43,331 nucleotides of DNA from a virus: positions 1 to 43,331 of IMG/VR virus record IMGVR_UViG_3300044824_000342. The stretch is one strand, 5' to 3'. Shown here piece after piece: positions 29,042 to 37,665 of this stretch. The first letter of the stretch is position 1; the number at the start of each line of letters is the position of its first letter. The notes beneath the pieces were generated by a model. The model searched no databases. It was not told where the DNA came from and was given only the letters and a program-made list of their open reading frames with translations. A program made the translations under genes and the position numbers.

Positions 29042-29688
29042 TGAGGTTGGTCTCCCTCTACGAGCTTCTCGACCCAAGGGACGGCCGCGTCAGGTACGTG
29101 GGCCAGACCGCATACTTGTTGACTCACCGCCTCAATGCTCACCTCGTCGAGGCGCGAAGCAGCAAGGGGCACAATCCGAAAAACCGATGGGTGAGGAAGC
29201 TAGATCGTCTCGGCCTTCGGCCCATCATTCATCCGGTTGTTCTTGCCGAGCCGGAAGAGGTGGACGAGATCGAGGTAGCGGTCATCCGGTCCCTCCGCCT
29301 CCATGGAGTGAAGATGCTGAATACCACGGAGGGAGGACGGTGTCCACGCGGGCACAAGCTCACCGCGGAGCACCGGGAAAAGTCGCTGGCGGCCCTCAGA
29401 TCTTTTTGGGCGCGCCCCGGCGCCCGCGAGGAGCATTCCGAGAAAATGCGGCGCGCAATGACCGACCCGGTCACCAGGGCAAAGATCGCTGAGGCCGCGC
29501 GTGTGCGGCGGCTCTCAGCGGAGTCCTGTGCGCGGATCTCGGCCTCACTGACTGGGCGAACGCTCAGCCCAGAAACACGAGTGCGCATGTCAGCTGCGGC
29601 GGTCAGGCGCGTGGCGACTCCCGAGTCGCGCCAGAGGATTTCGGCCACGTTGAAAAAGTACTTTTCCGCACGGAAGGGACAGACGTAA
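29041..29688 (+). CDS. GIY-YIG homing-type endonuclease with NUMOD-like tail
   Basis: The 215-residue protein has a GIY-YIG domain at about 1-95: SLYELLDP (in place of GIY), RYVGQT (YIG-like), HRLNAHLVEAR, and the Glu of EVDEIEVAVI, ending in NTTEGG. The rest is a run of NUMOD3-like helical DNA-binding units (SAESCARISASLTGRTLSPE; TPESRQRISATLKKYF). Such enzymes insert between conserved genes and copy themselves into phages lacking them. Here it separates the tail chaperone from the tape measure, and is fused to both by one-base start/stop overlaps. Lower GC content supports recent arrival. Confidence 0.85.
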   Translation: MRLVSLYELLDPRDGRVRYVGQTAYLLTHRLNAHLVEARSSKGHNPKNRWVRKLDRLGLRPIIHPVVLAEPEEVDEIEVAVIRSLRLHGVKMLNTTEGGRCPRGHKLTAEHREKSLAALRSFWARPGAREEHSEKMRRAMTDPVTRAKIAEAARVRRLSAESCARISASLTGRTLSPETRVRMSAAAVRRVATPESRQRISATLKKYFSARKGQT

Positions 29689-32600
29689 TGCCTGGGCGTG
29701 CCATCATCGAGATCGCGATCACCAACACCGGTGGCACTGCTGTCATCGACGCGATCAAGTCGCAGATGGACGCGCTCGGCGTGTCGGTGGTTTCGGTCAA
29801 GCAGGCCGGGGACCAGCAGGACAAGACCCTCCAAAACCTCCTCAACTCCCTCGAGCCGGCCCGCGTCGCGACCGAGAAACTCGCCGCCTCGCAGCAGGTC
29901 CTCAAAGACGCCTACGACAGCGGCAAGATCAGCCAGGAGCGCTTCTCCGCGGACCTCGATGCCCTGACTGCGAAGTACGAAACCCTTCAAACGTCCGTGA
30001 CCGGTCTGGGGTCGACTTTCGACGGGCTGCTCTCGCAGCTGCAAGGGCTCGCGACGGCCACCGGCGCACTGGCGGCGATCGGCGGCATTGCGGCGGGCCT
30101 CCAGCAGCTTGGCGAGACGGCCGCGTCAGCTGAGCTCACCGATGCGAAGCTGACGGCCACCTGGACGGCCAACGCGGGCGCGGCCGACATCTCGAGGGAA
30201 AGGCTCGACGACCTTGCGCAGAGCCTCTCGAATGTTTCGGGCTTTTCACTGGTCTCCGAGAAGCAGGCTGAGGCGCTCGGAATGACCTTCCACGACGTCA
30301 CCGGGCCGACCTTCGAGCGGATGATGCAGGCCGCCAACGACATGGCGGCCGCGCTGGGAACGGACGTGCCGTCCGCCGTCCAGAAGCTCGGCCGCGCCCT
30401 TGAGAACCCGACCGCGGGCCTCAGTGCCCTCACGCGGTCCGGTGTGGCCTTCACGCAGGAGCAGAAGGACCAAATCAAGGCGATGGCCGACTCGGGAAAC
30501 CAAATGGGCGCGATGAACGCCATCCTCGACCAGGTCGAGTCCCGCTACAAGGGCGTTGCCGCGGCGGTCGGCGACACGACCTCCGGGAGTTGGGACAAGC
30601 TCAAGAACAGCCTCACCGCGCTGGGAGTTTCCATCGGATCGGTCCTGCTACCCGCCGCCTCCGGAGCTATGCAAACCATCGCGACCACGGTCACTGAGGG
30701 GACGTCTGCCTTCAACACCTGGAAGAGCTCCATCGAGACCTTCTTCGAAACCCTTGGGCAGGGCGCTGGCACGATGGCGGCGTTCACGATGGCGACACAG
30801 TCGCTCATGGGGGGAACCGATGAGCAGCTCAGGGTCGCCGCGGCCGGCGCGACATCCTTCAGTGACCAGTTGAAAGTGATGGCCGCGCAGAGCGCCGCCC
30901 TCGCACAATCCGGCCTGAACGTCTTCTGGGAGGACGAGGCAACTGGGCCCGAGAAGGCCGCCAAAGCGTACGCCGCACTTCAGGCTCAGTTCGATCCTCT
31001 CGCCAAGGCGACGGCCGCCTACAACTCGGAGCTCGGCGCCCTCACCCAGGCAACCTCCAAGCACATCAACCTTGGAGGCGATTACCTCACGGTGCTCGCA
31101 GGCATCAAGAACGCGTACGCGGCGGCGAAGGACCAGGCGAGCGGTCTCACCGCCGCCGTGAACGCATCGAACGCGATCATCGCGGCCATGGACCCCATGC
31201 GCCAGAAGACGGCCGACTACAACGCCTCCGTCAACAGCCTGGTGACAGCGGTCAATCAGGGCAAGATCAGCCAGACGGATTTCGCCGCCGCCCTCGACTA
31301 CGTGACCCAGACGTTCGCCACGGCGCAGGCCGGGAGCACCGCCTACCGGTCCACGATCACAGCACTCACCAACGAGCTGGACCCTGGCGCCGCCGCCTGG
31401 GACACCTACAACAAGGGGGTCGAGGATGTTGGCAAGTGGCTGACGGTCGCGTTCGGAGATGGCGGTGCCGCCGACAAGGCGCAGGCGATGCTCGCGCTTC
31501 TCCAGAAGCACTTGCAGGACGCACTCAACCCGACGAACCAGTTTGAGCAGCAGGTCCAGGCCATCGCGGCCACGCTCGACGAGTCCACGGCCGCTGAGGA
31601 CACATACAACAAGGGAATGGCCGTTGTCGCCCAGTACATGGCCACGGTGGGGGCGAACGCCGACCTCGCGGCACGGGCGACGCTTGCGCTGAAGACGGCT
31701 CTCGACAATGCCACGCAGCCTGCGACCATGAAGGATCCGTTCGCCAATTTCGAGAAGAGCCTGACCACCAGCATCGAGCAGGGGCTGACGACGGGGGACT
31801 TCAAGAAGATGTGGACTTCCCTGTGGTCCGACCTGTCGAAAGATGCGACGTCGGAGCTCACACAGGCGCTCTTCGGCGGCGAGGGCCCTCTTACGCCGAA
31901 GGGCACGAGCATGACTGGCATTTTCGGAGGAGGCAGCGGTCAGTCGATCACGACGACGCAAGGCCTGGAAATGGGCGGCCAGGTCGTCGGTTCGTACCTC
32001 GGCGGACAGGGCCAGCAGAGCGGCAACCAGGGTGAGGCAGCTCTCGGCGGTGCGCTGAGCGGTGCTGCGTCGGGCGCCATGGCGGCCGGGTGGGTCGGTG
32101 CCATCGTGGGCGCTGTGGTCGGCGCCGCGATGGGGTACTTCGGGACCGCCGCCGCGAAGTCCTACGGCATGAACTTCTCGGCGGGGACCTCCCAGCCGCC
32201 CGACTGGTTCACGAAGTGGCAGATGGACGTGACGTCGGGCAACCTCTTCCTCTCGGGTGGAGTGAGCACGGGTGGCGTCGCAAACTCCCAGGCTCTCGCC
32301 CAGATGACCGAGCAGATGGCCGAGAAGGCCTCGTCGACGCAGGACTCGCTCAACGACCTCCTCGTCCTGCTCAAACAGACCCCGAACCTCAACCCGCAGT
32401 GGTCCGCAACGCTCGGCGGCAGCTCCTCCGACGTCTCGACCGCCTTCAACCAGTTCCTGAACAACACGATGCCGCAGGCGATCTTCACGGCGTTCACCGG
32501 GTCCCTGCAGACGGGCCTCGAGGATCTTGGGGTCTCGGCCGACCGCGCGAAATCGGAGCTCGAGGCCGTCGCCAACGCGAGCGACTTCAGCACGGCAATC

Positions 32601-34313
32601 GCCAACCTGAAGGCCTACGTCCAGGCCCTGCTCGACTTTGGCACGATCACCACGGACCTCCAGAAGCCGCTCGCGCAACTCATCGCCGACGCTGGCCAGG
32701 GCCAGGTCGCAACCTGGGCGCAGAACCTCGCGACCACCCAGACCTCCATCCAGGGGATCCTCGCCGACTTCTCGAGCCTCTCCTCGACGGACCAGGTCAC
32801 CGCCGCGCAGAACGCCATCTCGCTCATCAACAGCCAGATCGCCGCAAACCAGCAGCTCATGGCGTCGCTCGTGTCGCTGTCGACGAGCATCACCAACTCC
32901 ATTCAGACGATCTTCAACAACATCAGCCTGCAGGCGGCGGAGCAGGTCGGCGGCGGCGCCGAGCAGGCGTTCCTCACCGGGAAGTTCAACCAGTCGCTCG
33001 CCGCGGTCGGGACCTCGACCACGAGCGAGGACCTGCAGACGAACATGACCGCCCTCGAGAACTGGGGCAACCAGCTCCTGAGCCTCGCCAACACCATGGA
33101 GCAGATGCTGCCGCAGTTCGACACGCTCTCGGCGACCTTCGCGACCCTCAACGACGACCTGACGACCGGCTTCGGCCAGACCATCGCCGACTTCGGGAAG
33201 ACGACGCTTCAGGCTCTCAACGACACGACCCAGAGCACCATCAGCCAGATCAACGCGCTGCGCCTCGGCCTCGACGACATGACCTCGGCGCAGCAGATCA
33301 CCAACCTCACGGAAATTGGCCAGCTTGCCCAGCAGCAGTACGCCAGCAACATCCAAGAGCTCCAGAACATCCTCTCCCTCACCCAGTCGATCGGCACCTC
33401 GATCACCTCGATGATGGGCAACTGGGCCCTCCAGGACGCGGAGAAGCAGGGCCCGCAGGCCGAGGGCAACTACCTCGTCCAGCAGATCATGCAGGCGTAC
33501 GGGCAGCTCCAGGCCGGCGGCAACAGCCCCGAGCAGGTCCAGAACCTCACCCAGGAAATCACGAGCCTCGCCGACACGCTCCACGGCCTGTCGGGGTCGA
33601 TCAACCTCACCCAGAACGGCCAAGCGATCAACGTCACAACCTGGCTCGACCAGCTCATGGAGTCAGTGAACACCCTCGCCCAGCAGCAGCTCGGCGGCGC
33701 AGCCAACGCGATCCAGACCGCGAACCAGCAGCTCGAGTCCGCGATCTCCGGGCTGTCGCAGGACATCGTCGACCAGAAGGGGAACCTGCAGAACGCCATC
33801 AACGGGATCATCAGCCTGGTCCAGGGTGGCCTCGGGGGGGCCCTGAGCACGGCGCAGGGCGACATCACATCGTGGGAGAACCAGATCGTCGCGGCCAATG
33901 CGGCGCTCCTCTCCGAGGTGCAGCAGTTCGTGTCGGCGCTCACGACCCTCACGGGCGCGGTCGACAGCGCGGCCAACCAAATCACCGGCGACAACCAGAG
34001 CGGCAGCTCGGGCGGTGGGGGGGGAGGGTCCTCGCCCGGGGGCGGTACGGGCACCAAGGACGCGGGGACGGACGCGATGAGTGCGTCGGTGCTGCAGTTC
34101 TACTCGTCGCTCCCGAGCGCCAGCGCACGCCTCGGTGACCTCACCGAAGCGGCCAAGGATCTTGCCCGCGTCCACCAGGACGCTGCGGCGGCCGCGAGCG
34201 CCTTCACGGAGACGATCCAGGTCGCCGGCGCGACCCTCGCTGGCGCTGCGAGCACCTTCCAGGCAATCGTCGCCCAGGCGGCCGCCACGGCCCGTGTAGC
34301 GGGGTGGGCATGA
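29688..34313 (+). CDS. Tape measure protein
   Basis: The 1541-residue protein sets tail length and helps DNA enter the cell. The N-terminal third has the usual helical start (AIIEIAITNTGGTAVIDAIK) and the membrane-interacting core LLSQLQGLATATGALAAIGG, with the family-like block SGFSLVSEKQAEALGMTFHD to AVGDTTSGSWDKLKNSL. A Gly/Ala membrane segment lies near 790-820. The C-terminal half has two long degenerate repeats of Gln/Ser/Leu-rich helices (about 1015-1150 and 1165-1330). A Gly-rich hinge (about 1443-1460) precedes the last helix. At about 1.5 angstrom per residue a tail of roughly 200 nm is expected. Confidence 0.92.
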   Translation: MPGRAIIEIAITNTGGTAVIDAIKSQMDALGVSVVSVKQAGDQQDKTLQNLLNSLEPARVATEKLAASQQVLKDAYDSGKISQERFSADLDALTAKYETLQTSVTGLGSTFDGLLSQLQGLATATGALAAIGGIAAGLQQLGETAASAELTDAKLTATWTANAGAADISRERLDDLAQSLSNVSGFSLVSEKQAEALGMTFHDVTGPTFERMMQAANDMAAALGTDVPSAVQKLGRALENPTAGLSALTRSGVAFTQEQKDQIKAMADSGNQMGAMNAILDQVESRYKGVAAAVGDTTSGSWDKLKNSLTALGVSIGSVLLPAASGAMQTIATTVTEGTSAFNTWKSSIETFFETLGQGAGTMAAFTMATQSLMGGTDEQLRVAAAGATSFSDQLKVMAAQSAALAQSGLNVFWEDEATGPEKAAKAYAALQAQFDPLAKATAAYNSELGALTQATSKHINLGGDYLTVLAGIKNAYAAAKDQASGLTAAVNASNAIIAAMDPMRQKTADYNASVNSLVTAVNQGKISQTDFAAALDYVTQTFATAQAGSTAYRSTITALTNELDPGAAAWDTYNKGVEDVGKWLTVAFGDGGAADKAQAMLALLQKHLQDALNPTNQFEQQVQAIAATLDESTAAEDTYNKGMAVVAQYMATVGANADLAARATLALKTALDNATQPATMKDPFANFEKSLTTSIEQGLTTGDFKKMWTSLWSDLSKDATSELTQALFGGEGPLTPKGTSMTGIFGGGSGQSITTTQGLEMGGQVVGSYLGGQGQQSGNQGEAALGGALSGAASGAMAAGWVGAIVGAVVGAAMGYFGTAAAKSYGMNFSAGTSQPPDWFTKWQMDVTSGNLFLSGGVSTGGVANSQALAQMTEQMAEKASSTQDSLNDLLVLLKQTPNLNPQWSATLGGSSSDVSTAFNQFLNNTMPQAIFTAFTGSLQTGLEDLGVSADRAKSELEAVANASDFSTAIANLKAYVQALLDFGTITTDLQKPLAQLIADAGQGQVATWAQNLATTQTSIQGILADFSSLSSTDQVTAAQNAISLINSQIAANQQLMASLVSLSTSITNSIQTIFNNISLQAAEQVGGGAEQAFLTGKFNQSLAAVGTSTTSEDLQTNMTALENWGNQLLSLANTMEQMLPQFDTLSATFATLNDDLTTGFGQTIADFGKTTLQALNDTTQSTISQINALRLGLDDMTSAQQITNLTEIGQLAQQQYASNIQELQNILSLTQSIGTSITSMMGNWALQDAEKQGPQAEGNYLVQQIMQAYGQLQAGGNSPEQVQNLTQEITSLADTLHGLSGSINLTQNGQAINVTTWLDQLMESVNTLAQQQLGGAANAIQTANQQLESAISGLSQDIVDQKGNLQNAINGIISLVQGGLGGALSTAQGDITSWENQIVAANAALLSEVQQFVSALTTLTGAVDSAANQITGDNQSGSSGGGGGGSSPGGGTGTKDAGTDAMSASVLQFYSSLPSASARLGDLTEAAKDLARVHQDAAAAASAFTETIQVAGATLAGAASTFQAIVAQAAATARVAGWA

Positions 34314-35050
34314 GGGACACGAGCCTCCCAACGGGCGTGGTCGCCGCCGCGACGGCGCCGGCCTACCAGGCGCGCCACGCCTTCAGGATTGCCTTCGCGA
34401 CACCACTGCTCCTGTGCGAGGGGCCGGGGAGCATCGTCGTCAACGGCGAAACGTACCTCGAGGGGATCATCAGCGTCGGCCAGGTCCAGGTCGGCCCCAC
34501 GCCCACGGTCACCGTCCGGGTGCGGAACGGAGCTAACGAGGTCAGCGCGGTCGACGCCGACACCGACGGCCTGCGCGACATCCCGGTCCTGCTCTACGAG
34601 GTCATGTGGGATCCCGTGGCGGGTGCCCAGCTCAACCCGGTCCAGGTCTTCGCCGGCGTGATCACGCAGGGCCAATACACGAGCGAGTATGCGGACATCC
34701 AGTGCACCTCGAGGGTCCCCGGGCAGTCCTACGCCGGCATGGTCGGCCGGTACGTGAGCCAGCTCTGCGTGCACATGTTCAAGGGGGCCCGCTGCCAGTA
34801 CGCCGGCGCCGCGACAGTGTGCGATCGCACGATGGCCACCTGCCAGGGCTTGAACAACTTCGTCCACTATGGCGGCTTTCCCTCGGTGCCGGCGATCGGA
34901 ACGCTCTTCAAGTACACGGTCGCAAACGGCACCACGCTGGCGCAGACGGCCGGCACGAACACCGCCGCGAACCCGATCGTCGCGGTCCCCCCAATCACGC
35001 CGACGGCGGGCGCGCTGGCGCGCCTGCGCCCGAAGCTGACGGGAGGCTGA
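34310..35050 (+). CDS. Tail-tip protein, lambda gpL-like
   Basis: The 246-residue protein has an N-terminal beta domain (VNGETYLEGIISVGQVQVGP ... VTVRVRNG) and a C-terminal segment with four Cys in order: LCVHMFKGARC (two), VC and TC (about residues 157-182). The sequence GGFPSVPA follows. Lambda gpL has a similar four-Cys arrangement that holds an iron-sulfur cluster, and related phage proteins show C...C...C...C then FGG. The role is at the tip between tape measure and the J-like hub. ATG 34310 overlaps the tape measure stop. Confidence 0.75.
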   Translation: MRDTSLPTGVVAAATAPAYQARHAFRIAFATPLLLCEGPGSIVVNGETYLEGIISVGQVQVGPTPTVTVRVRNGANEVSAVDADTDGLRDIPVLLYEVMWDPVAGAQLNPVQVFAGVITQGQYTSEYADIQCTSRVPGQSYAGMVGRYVSQLCVHMFKGARCQYAGAATVCDRTMATCQGLNNFVHYGGFPSVPAIGTLFKYTVANGTTLAQTAGTNTAANPIVAVPPITPTAGALARLRPKLTGG

Positions 35051-35051
35051 G

Positions 35052-35693
35052 GTGACGGCCTTCCTCAACTACCCGCTGCCCGACTACAACTCGAAGAACA
35101 AGGAGGCCTGGCAGAACACGTTCATCAAGGACGACATGGGGAAGGTGATTCAGACGCGAGCCAAGGGCCGCACGTCGCCGTTCTGGACCGTGACGTTGAT
35201 CTACCTGCGCTCGCTCAGCGACCCCACGATGGCCTTCAACATGTCTGTGTTCCGGAGCTCGCTCCGTGCGCTCCAGGGCGGGGCGCAGCCGTGCTACTTC
35301 TACACCCCCTTGCCATGGGACTGGTGGGACAACGCACAGGCTGGGATCGGCGACGGCAGCACACTCGTCTTTCCGTTCGGCGGCTGCAACCTCATGCTCG
35401 CCCAGCTCGCCCCGATCGTGTTCGTCAATGGGACAGCGGTTCCACAGTACGCCATCGGCGGTGGCAGCGTCGTCCCGATCTGGACGGTCGCCGAGTTCCC
35501 GGGGGACGCATACAACCGCTGGGCGATCACATGGGATCCGAGCGCGGTGCCGGCCGTCGGGGCGCAGATCACCGTCTCCTTCATGGGGTGCAGGCTCCTA
35601 CTCGGCAGCCTGATCCAGGACCCTGGCGAAGTCACGGCGCCCGGTTACGCGCAAGAGTCGTTCCAGGTGGTTCTCCAGGGCGAGGAGGTCTGA
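35052..35693 (+). CDS. Distal tail / minor tail protein
   Basis: The 213-residue beta-rich protein (start MTAFLNYPLPDYNSKNKEAW) has the hallmark of minor tail proteins in this place: strands around PFWTVTLIYLRSLSDPTMAF, the aromatic YFYTPLPWDWWDNAQAG and the closing VSFMGCRLLLG. It resembles DUF2460 or lambda M-like proteins, but the match is by layout rather than strict motif. A GTG start lies one base after the gpL-like stop, behind the stop-overlapping GGGAGG. Confidence 0.65.
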   Translation: MTAFLNYPLPDYNSKNKEAWQNTFIKDDMGKVIQTRAKGRTSPFWTVTLIYLRSLSDPTMAFNMSVFRSSLRALQGGAQPCYFYTPLPWDWWDNAQAGIGDGSTLVFPFGGCNLMLAQLAPIVFVNGTAVPQYAIGGGSVVPIWTVAEFPGDAYNRWAITWDPSAVPAVGAQITVSFMGCRLLLGSLIQDPGEVTAPGYAQESFQVVLQGEEV

Positions 35694-35695
35694 CG

Positions 35696-37654
35696 GTGAG
35701 CGCCCGGATCCGTCCGCACCTGAGCGGCGCGACGCCGGCGCCCCCCGTGGTAACCCCGGTCGTGACGCCCACGGCCACCGCGACCACGGTTCCAGGCGCC
35801 TCGCAACCGACCACCCGCGACGTCACCCTTGAGATCTCCGACACCGCCATGGGCACCATCATCCCGATCAACCTCGGGAAGTTCTACGCAACCTTCAAGA
35901 TCGTGCACTTCGACCTCCCGAACAACAGCACGCTCGAGATGATCGCTCTCATTGGTGAGGGCCCGATCGACGCTGTCGAGGGGATCTGGATCGACTCCAC
36001 GCCGGTCTACGGCACCGCGCTTACCCTCGGCCAGACGACCCCGCTCACGGTGCCGAGCTGGGTGGAGAGCATCGTGATCCGCACGGGGACCCCGGGCCAG
36101 ACGCCCCCGGGGAACATCACCAACTCGACCATCGCGCAGCTCGCGTGGCCCGGCTTCGCGTACGTGAGCATCCGGCTGAACCTCCAGACGGCGGCCATCA
36201 GCGGCGGCCTCCCGAGGGTCACCATCTGCGGCCGCGGCCTGTTGGGCTGGAACTTCGGCGACGCCGCGCTGCCGGCGCCCGACCTCCCGCTGTGCTGGAG
36301 CGAGAACCCGATCGGCCTGCTCTACGCCCTCATGAGGTCGCCCGACTTCGGCTGCGGCCTCTCGAAGGCGATGTTCGACGTGCTGGAGAACACGCCCGGC
36401 AGGAGCTGGTACGACGCGGCCCTCGCCTGCGACCAGGTCGCAGACAGGCTCACCGTTCAGCCGGTCGGAAACACGACGACCAACGCGGCGGTCGGGGGCA
36501 ACCCCGGATCGTTCAACCAGCACGGCCAGGCGTTCGCCGCCGTCAACGACTCCTTCGCCATCCAGGTCAAGCTGAAGGTTCTCAACCACGGGGTCGACGG
36601 CAAGGGCTGGCCGGACTTGCTTTCGCTGCGCGCGAGCTGGTGGGGCTCGCCAAGTCCGCTGTGGCCCGTAGGCCGCCTCGGAGGATCGAGCCCTGGGTGG
36701 ACGTGCAGCCAGGACGGGAGCACGCCGCTCGTGCCCGTCCCGATCAACGGCCCCGGCGACTACTACCTCACCGCGTGGTATGGCAACGATCTCAATGAGA
36801 TGAACAGCGGCAGGGTGTTCACGACCGGGATGCAGCTCATGCTCTCGCTCGCGGAGAACGCCTCGGTGCAGTGGTACGCGAACACGCTGAGCGGCGGCTT
36901 GGCGCTGCCGACGTCCGCGGACACCATCGACTCGTATAACCACGAGACGCTGGTGACGGGAAACATGTGGTACCAGACGGCGGTCGCCGAGAAGTCGTAC
37001 CGCCTGGAGCTCATCGTCACCCAGCGCCAGCCGATCGAGCAGGTCGTGACGCCGATCCTCCAGGTCTGCAACGGCCGCTGGGGCGTGTGGGACGGCCTCT
37101 ATCGCGTGAGTATCGACGACAACGCGGCGGCGCCGACCATCACGATCTCGGACCAGGAGTCGGACAGCCCGGACATCCTCATCACGCAGGACACGCTGCA
37201 GTGCACCCGGAGCACGCCGGACGTCCCCAACGTGGCGATCGGCGACTTCATCGACACCATGACCTGGGACCGCGAGGAGGTATCAGTCGCGTGGCTGACG
37301 GTCACCGAGGGCCTGGACCAGTTTCGCGAGCTCCGCTTCTCGTGTCTCGCGGTCCCCAGCGGCGACCAGATGTACCGGTTGCTCTCCACCTGGCTTGCGC
37401 GTGGGCGCCGCACCTGGAAGGCGGCATGCTCGGTTCCGCAGCACGGGATCCGGCTGCGTCCGGGCGACCTCGTGTTCCTCAAGAGCAGGCTCTTCACCTC
37501 GACGAAGACGGTGATGGTCGACACCGTCAAGGACAACACGGCGGGGACATTCGACCTCACCCTCATCGAGTACAACGCCGCGGACTTCTGCACGGTGGCC
37601 TATGTCCCTCAGACGGTCGTGACCACCGTCACGCAGCTCCCCAACACGGCATGA
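35696..37654 (+). CDS. Central tail hub / host-specificity protein, J-like
   Basis: The 652-residue protein has a Pro/Thr-rich start ([19 protein letters not shown]). A J/GTA-hub-like N-terminal domain follows with [20 protein letters not shown]. After [14 protein letters not shown] (about 260) an additional beta-rich domain of about 170 residues interrupts ([18 protein letters not shown] ... [17 protein letters not shown]). The hub then resumes with [20 protein letters not shown] and ends in [18 protein letters not shown]. The insert resembles a lectin-like jelly roll and could bind surface sugars (inference). GTG start at 35696, three bases after the previous stop. Confidence 0.8.
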   Translation: MSARIRPHLSGATPAPPVVTPVVTPTATATTVPGASQPTTRDVTLEISDTAMGTIIPINLGKFYATFKIVHFDLPNNSTLEMIALIGEGPIDAVEGIWIDSTPVYGTALTLGQTTPLTVPSWVESIVIRTGTPGQTPPGNITNSTIAQLAWPGFAYVSIRLNLQTAAISGGLPRVTICGRGLLGWNFGDAALPAPDLPLCWSENPIGLLYALMRSPDFGCGLSKAMFDVLENTPGRSWYDAALACDQVADRLTVQPVGNTTTNAAVGGNPGSFNQHGQAFAAVNDSFAIQVKLKVLNHGVDGKGWPDLLSLRASWWGSPSPLWPVGRLGGSSPGWTCSQDGSTPLVPVPINGPGDYYLTAWYGNDLNEMNSGRVFTTGMQLMLSLAENASVQWYANTLSGGLALPTSADTIDSYNHETLVTGNMWYQTAVAEKSYRLELIVTQRQPIEQVVTPILQVCNGRWGVWDGLYRVSIDDNAAAPTITISDQESDSPDILITQDTLQCTRSTPDVPNVAIGDFIDTMTWDREEVSVAWLTVTEGLDQFRELRFSCLAVPSGDQMYRLLSTWLARGRRTWKAACSVPQHGIRLRPGDLVFLKSRLFTSTKTVMVDTVKDNTAGTFDLTLIEYNAADFCTVAYVPQTVVTTVTQLPNTA

Positions 37655-37665
37655 GGGAGACGACG

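Noticed and set aside
30648-33623. 991-codon open frame on the minus strand across the tape measure gene
   Set aside because: Antisense shadow of a GC-rich coding region; low-complexity Arg/Gly/Leu composition, no ribosome site, and the plus strand has a full tape measure protein.
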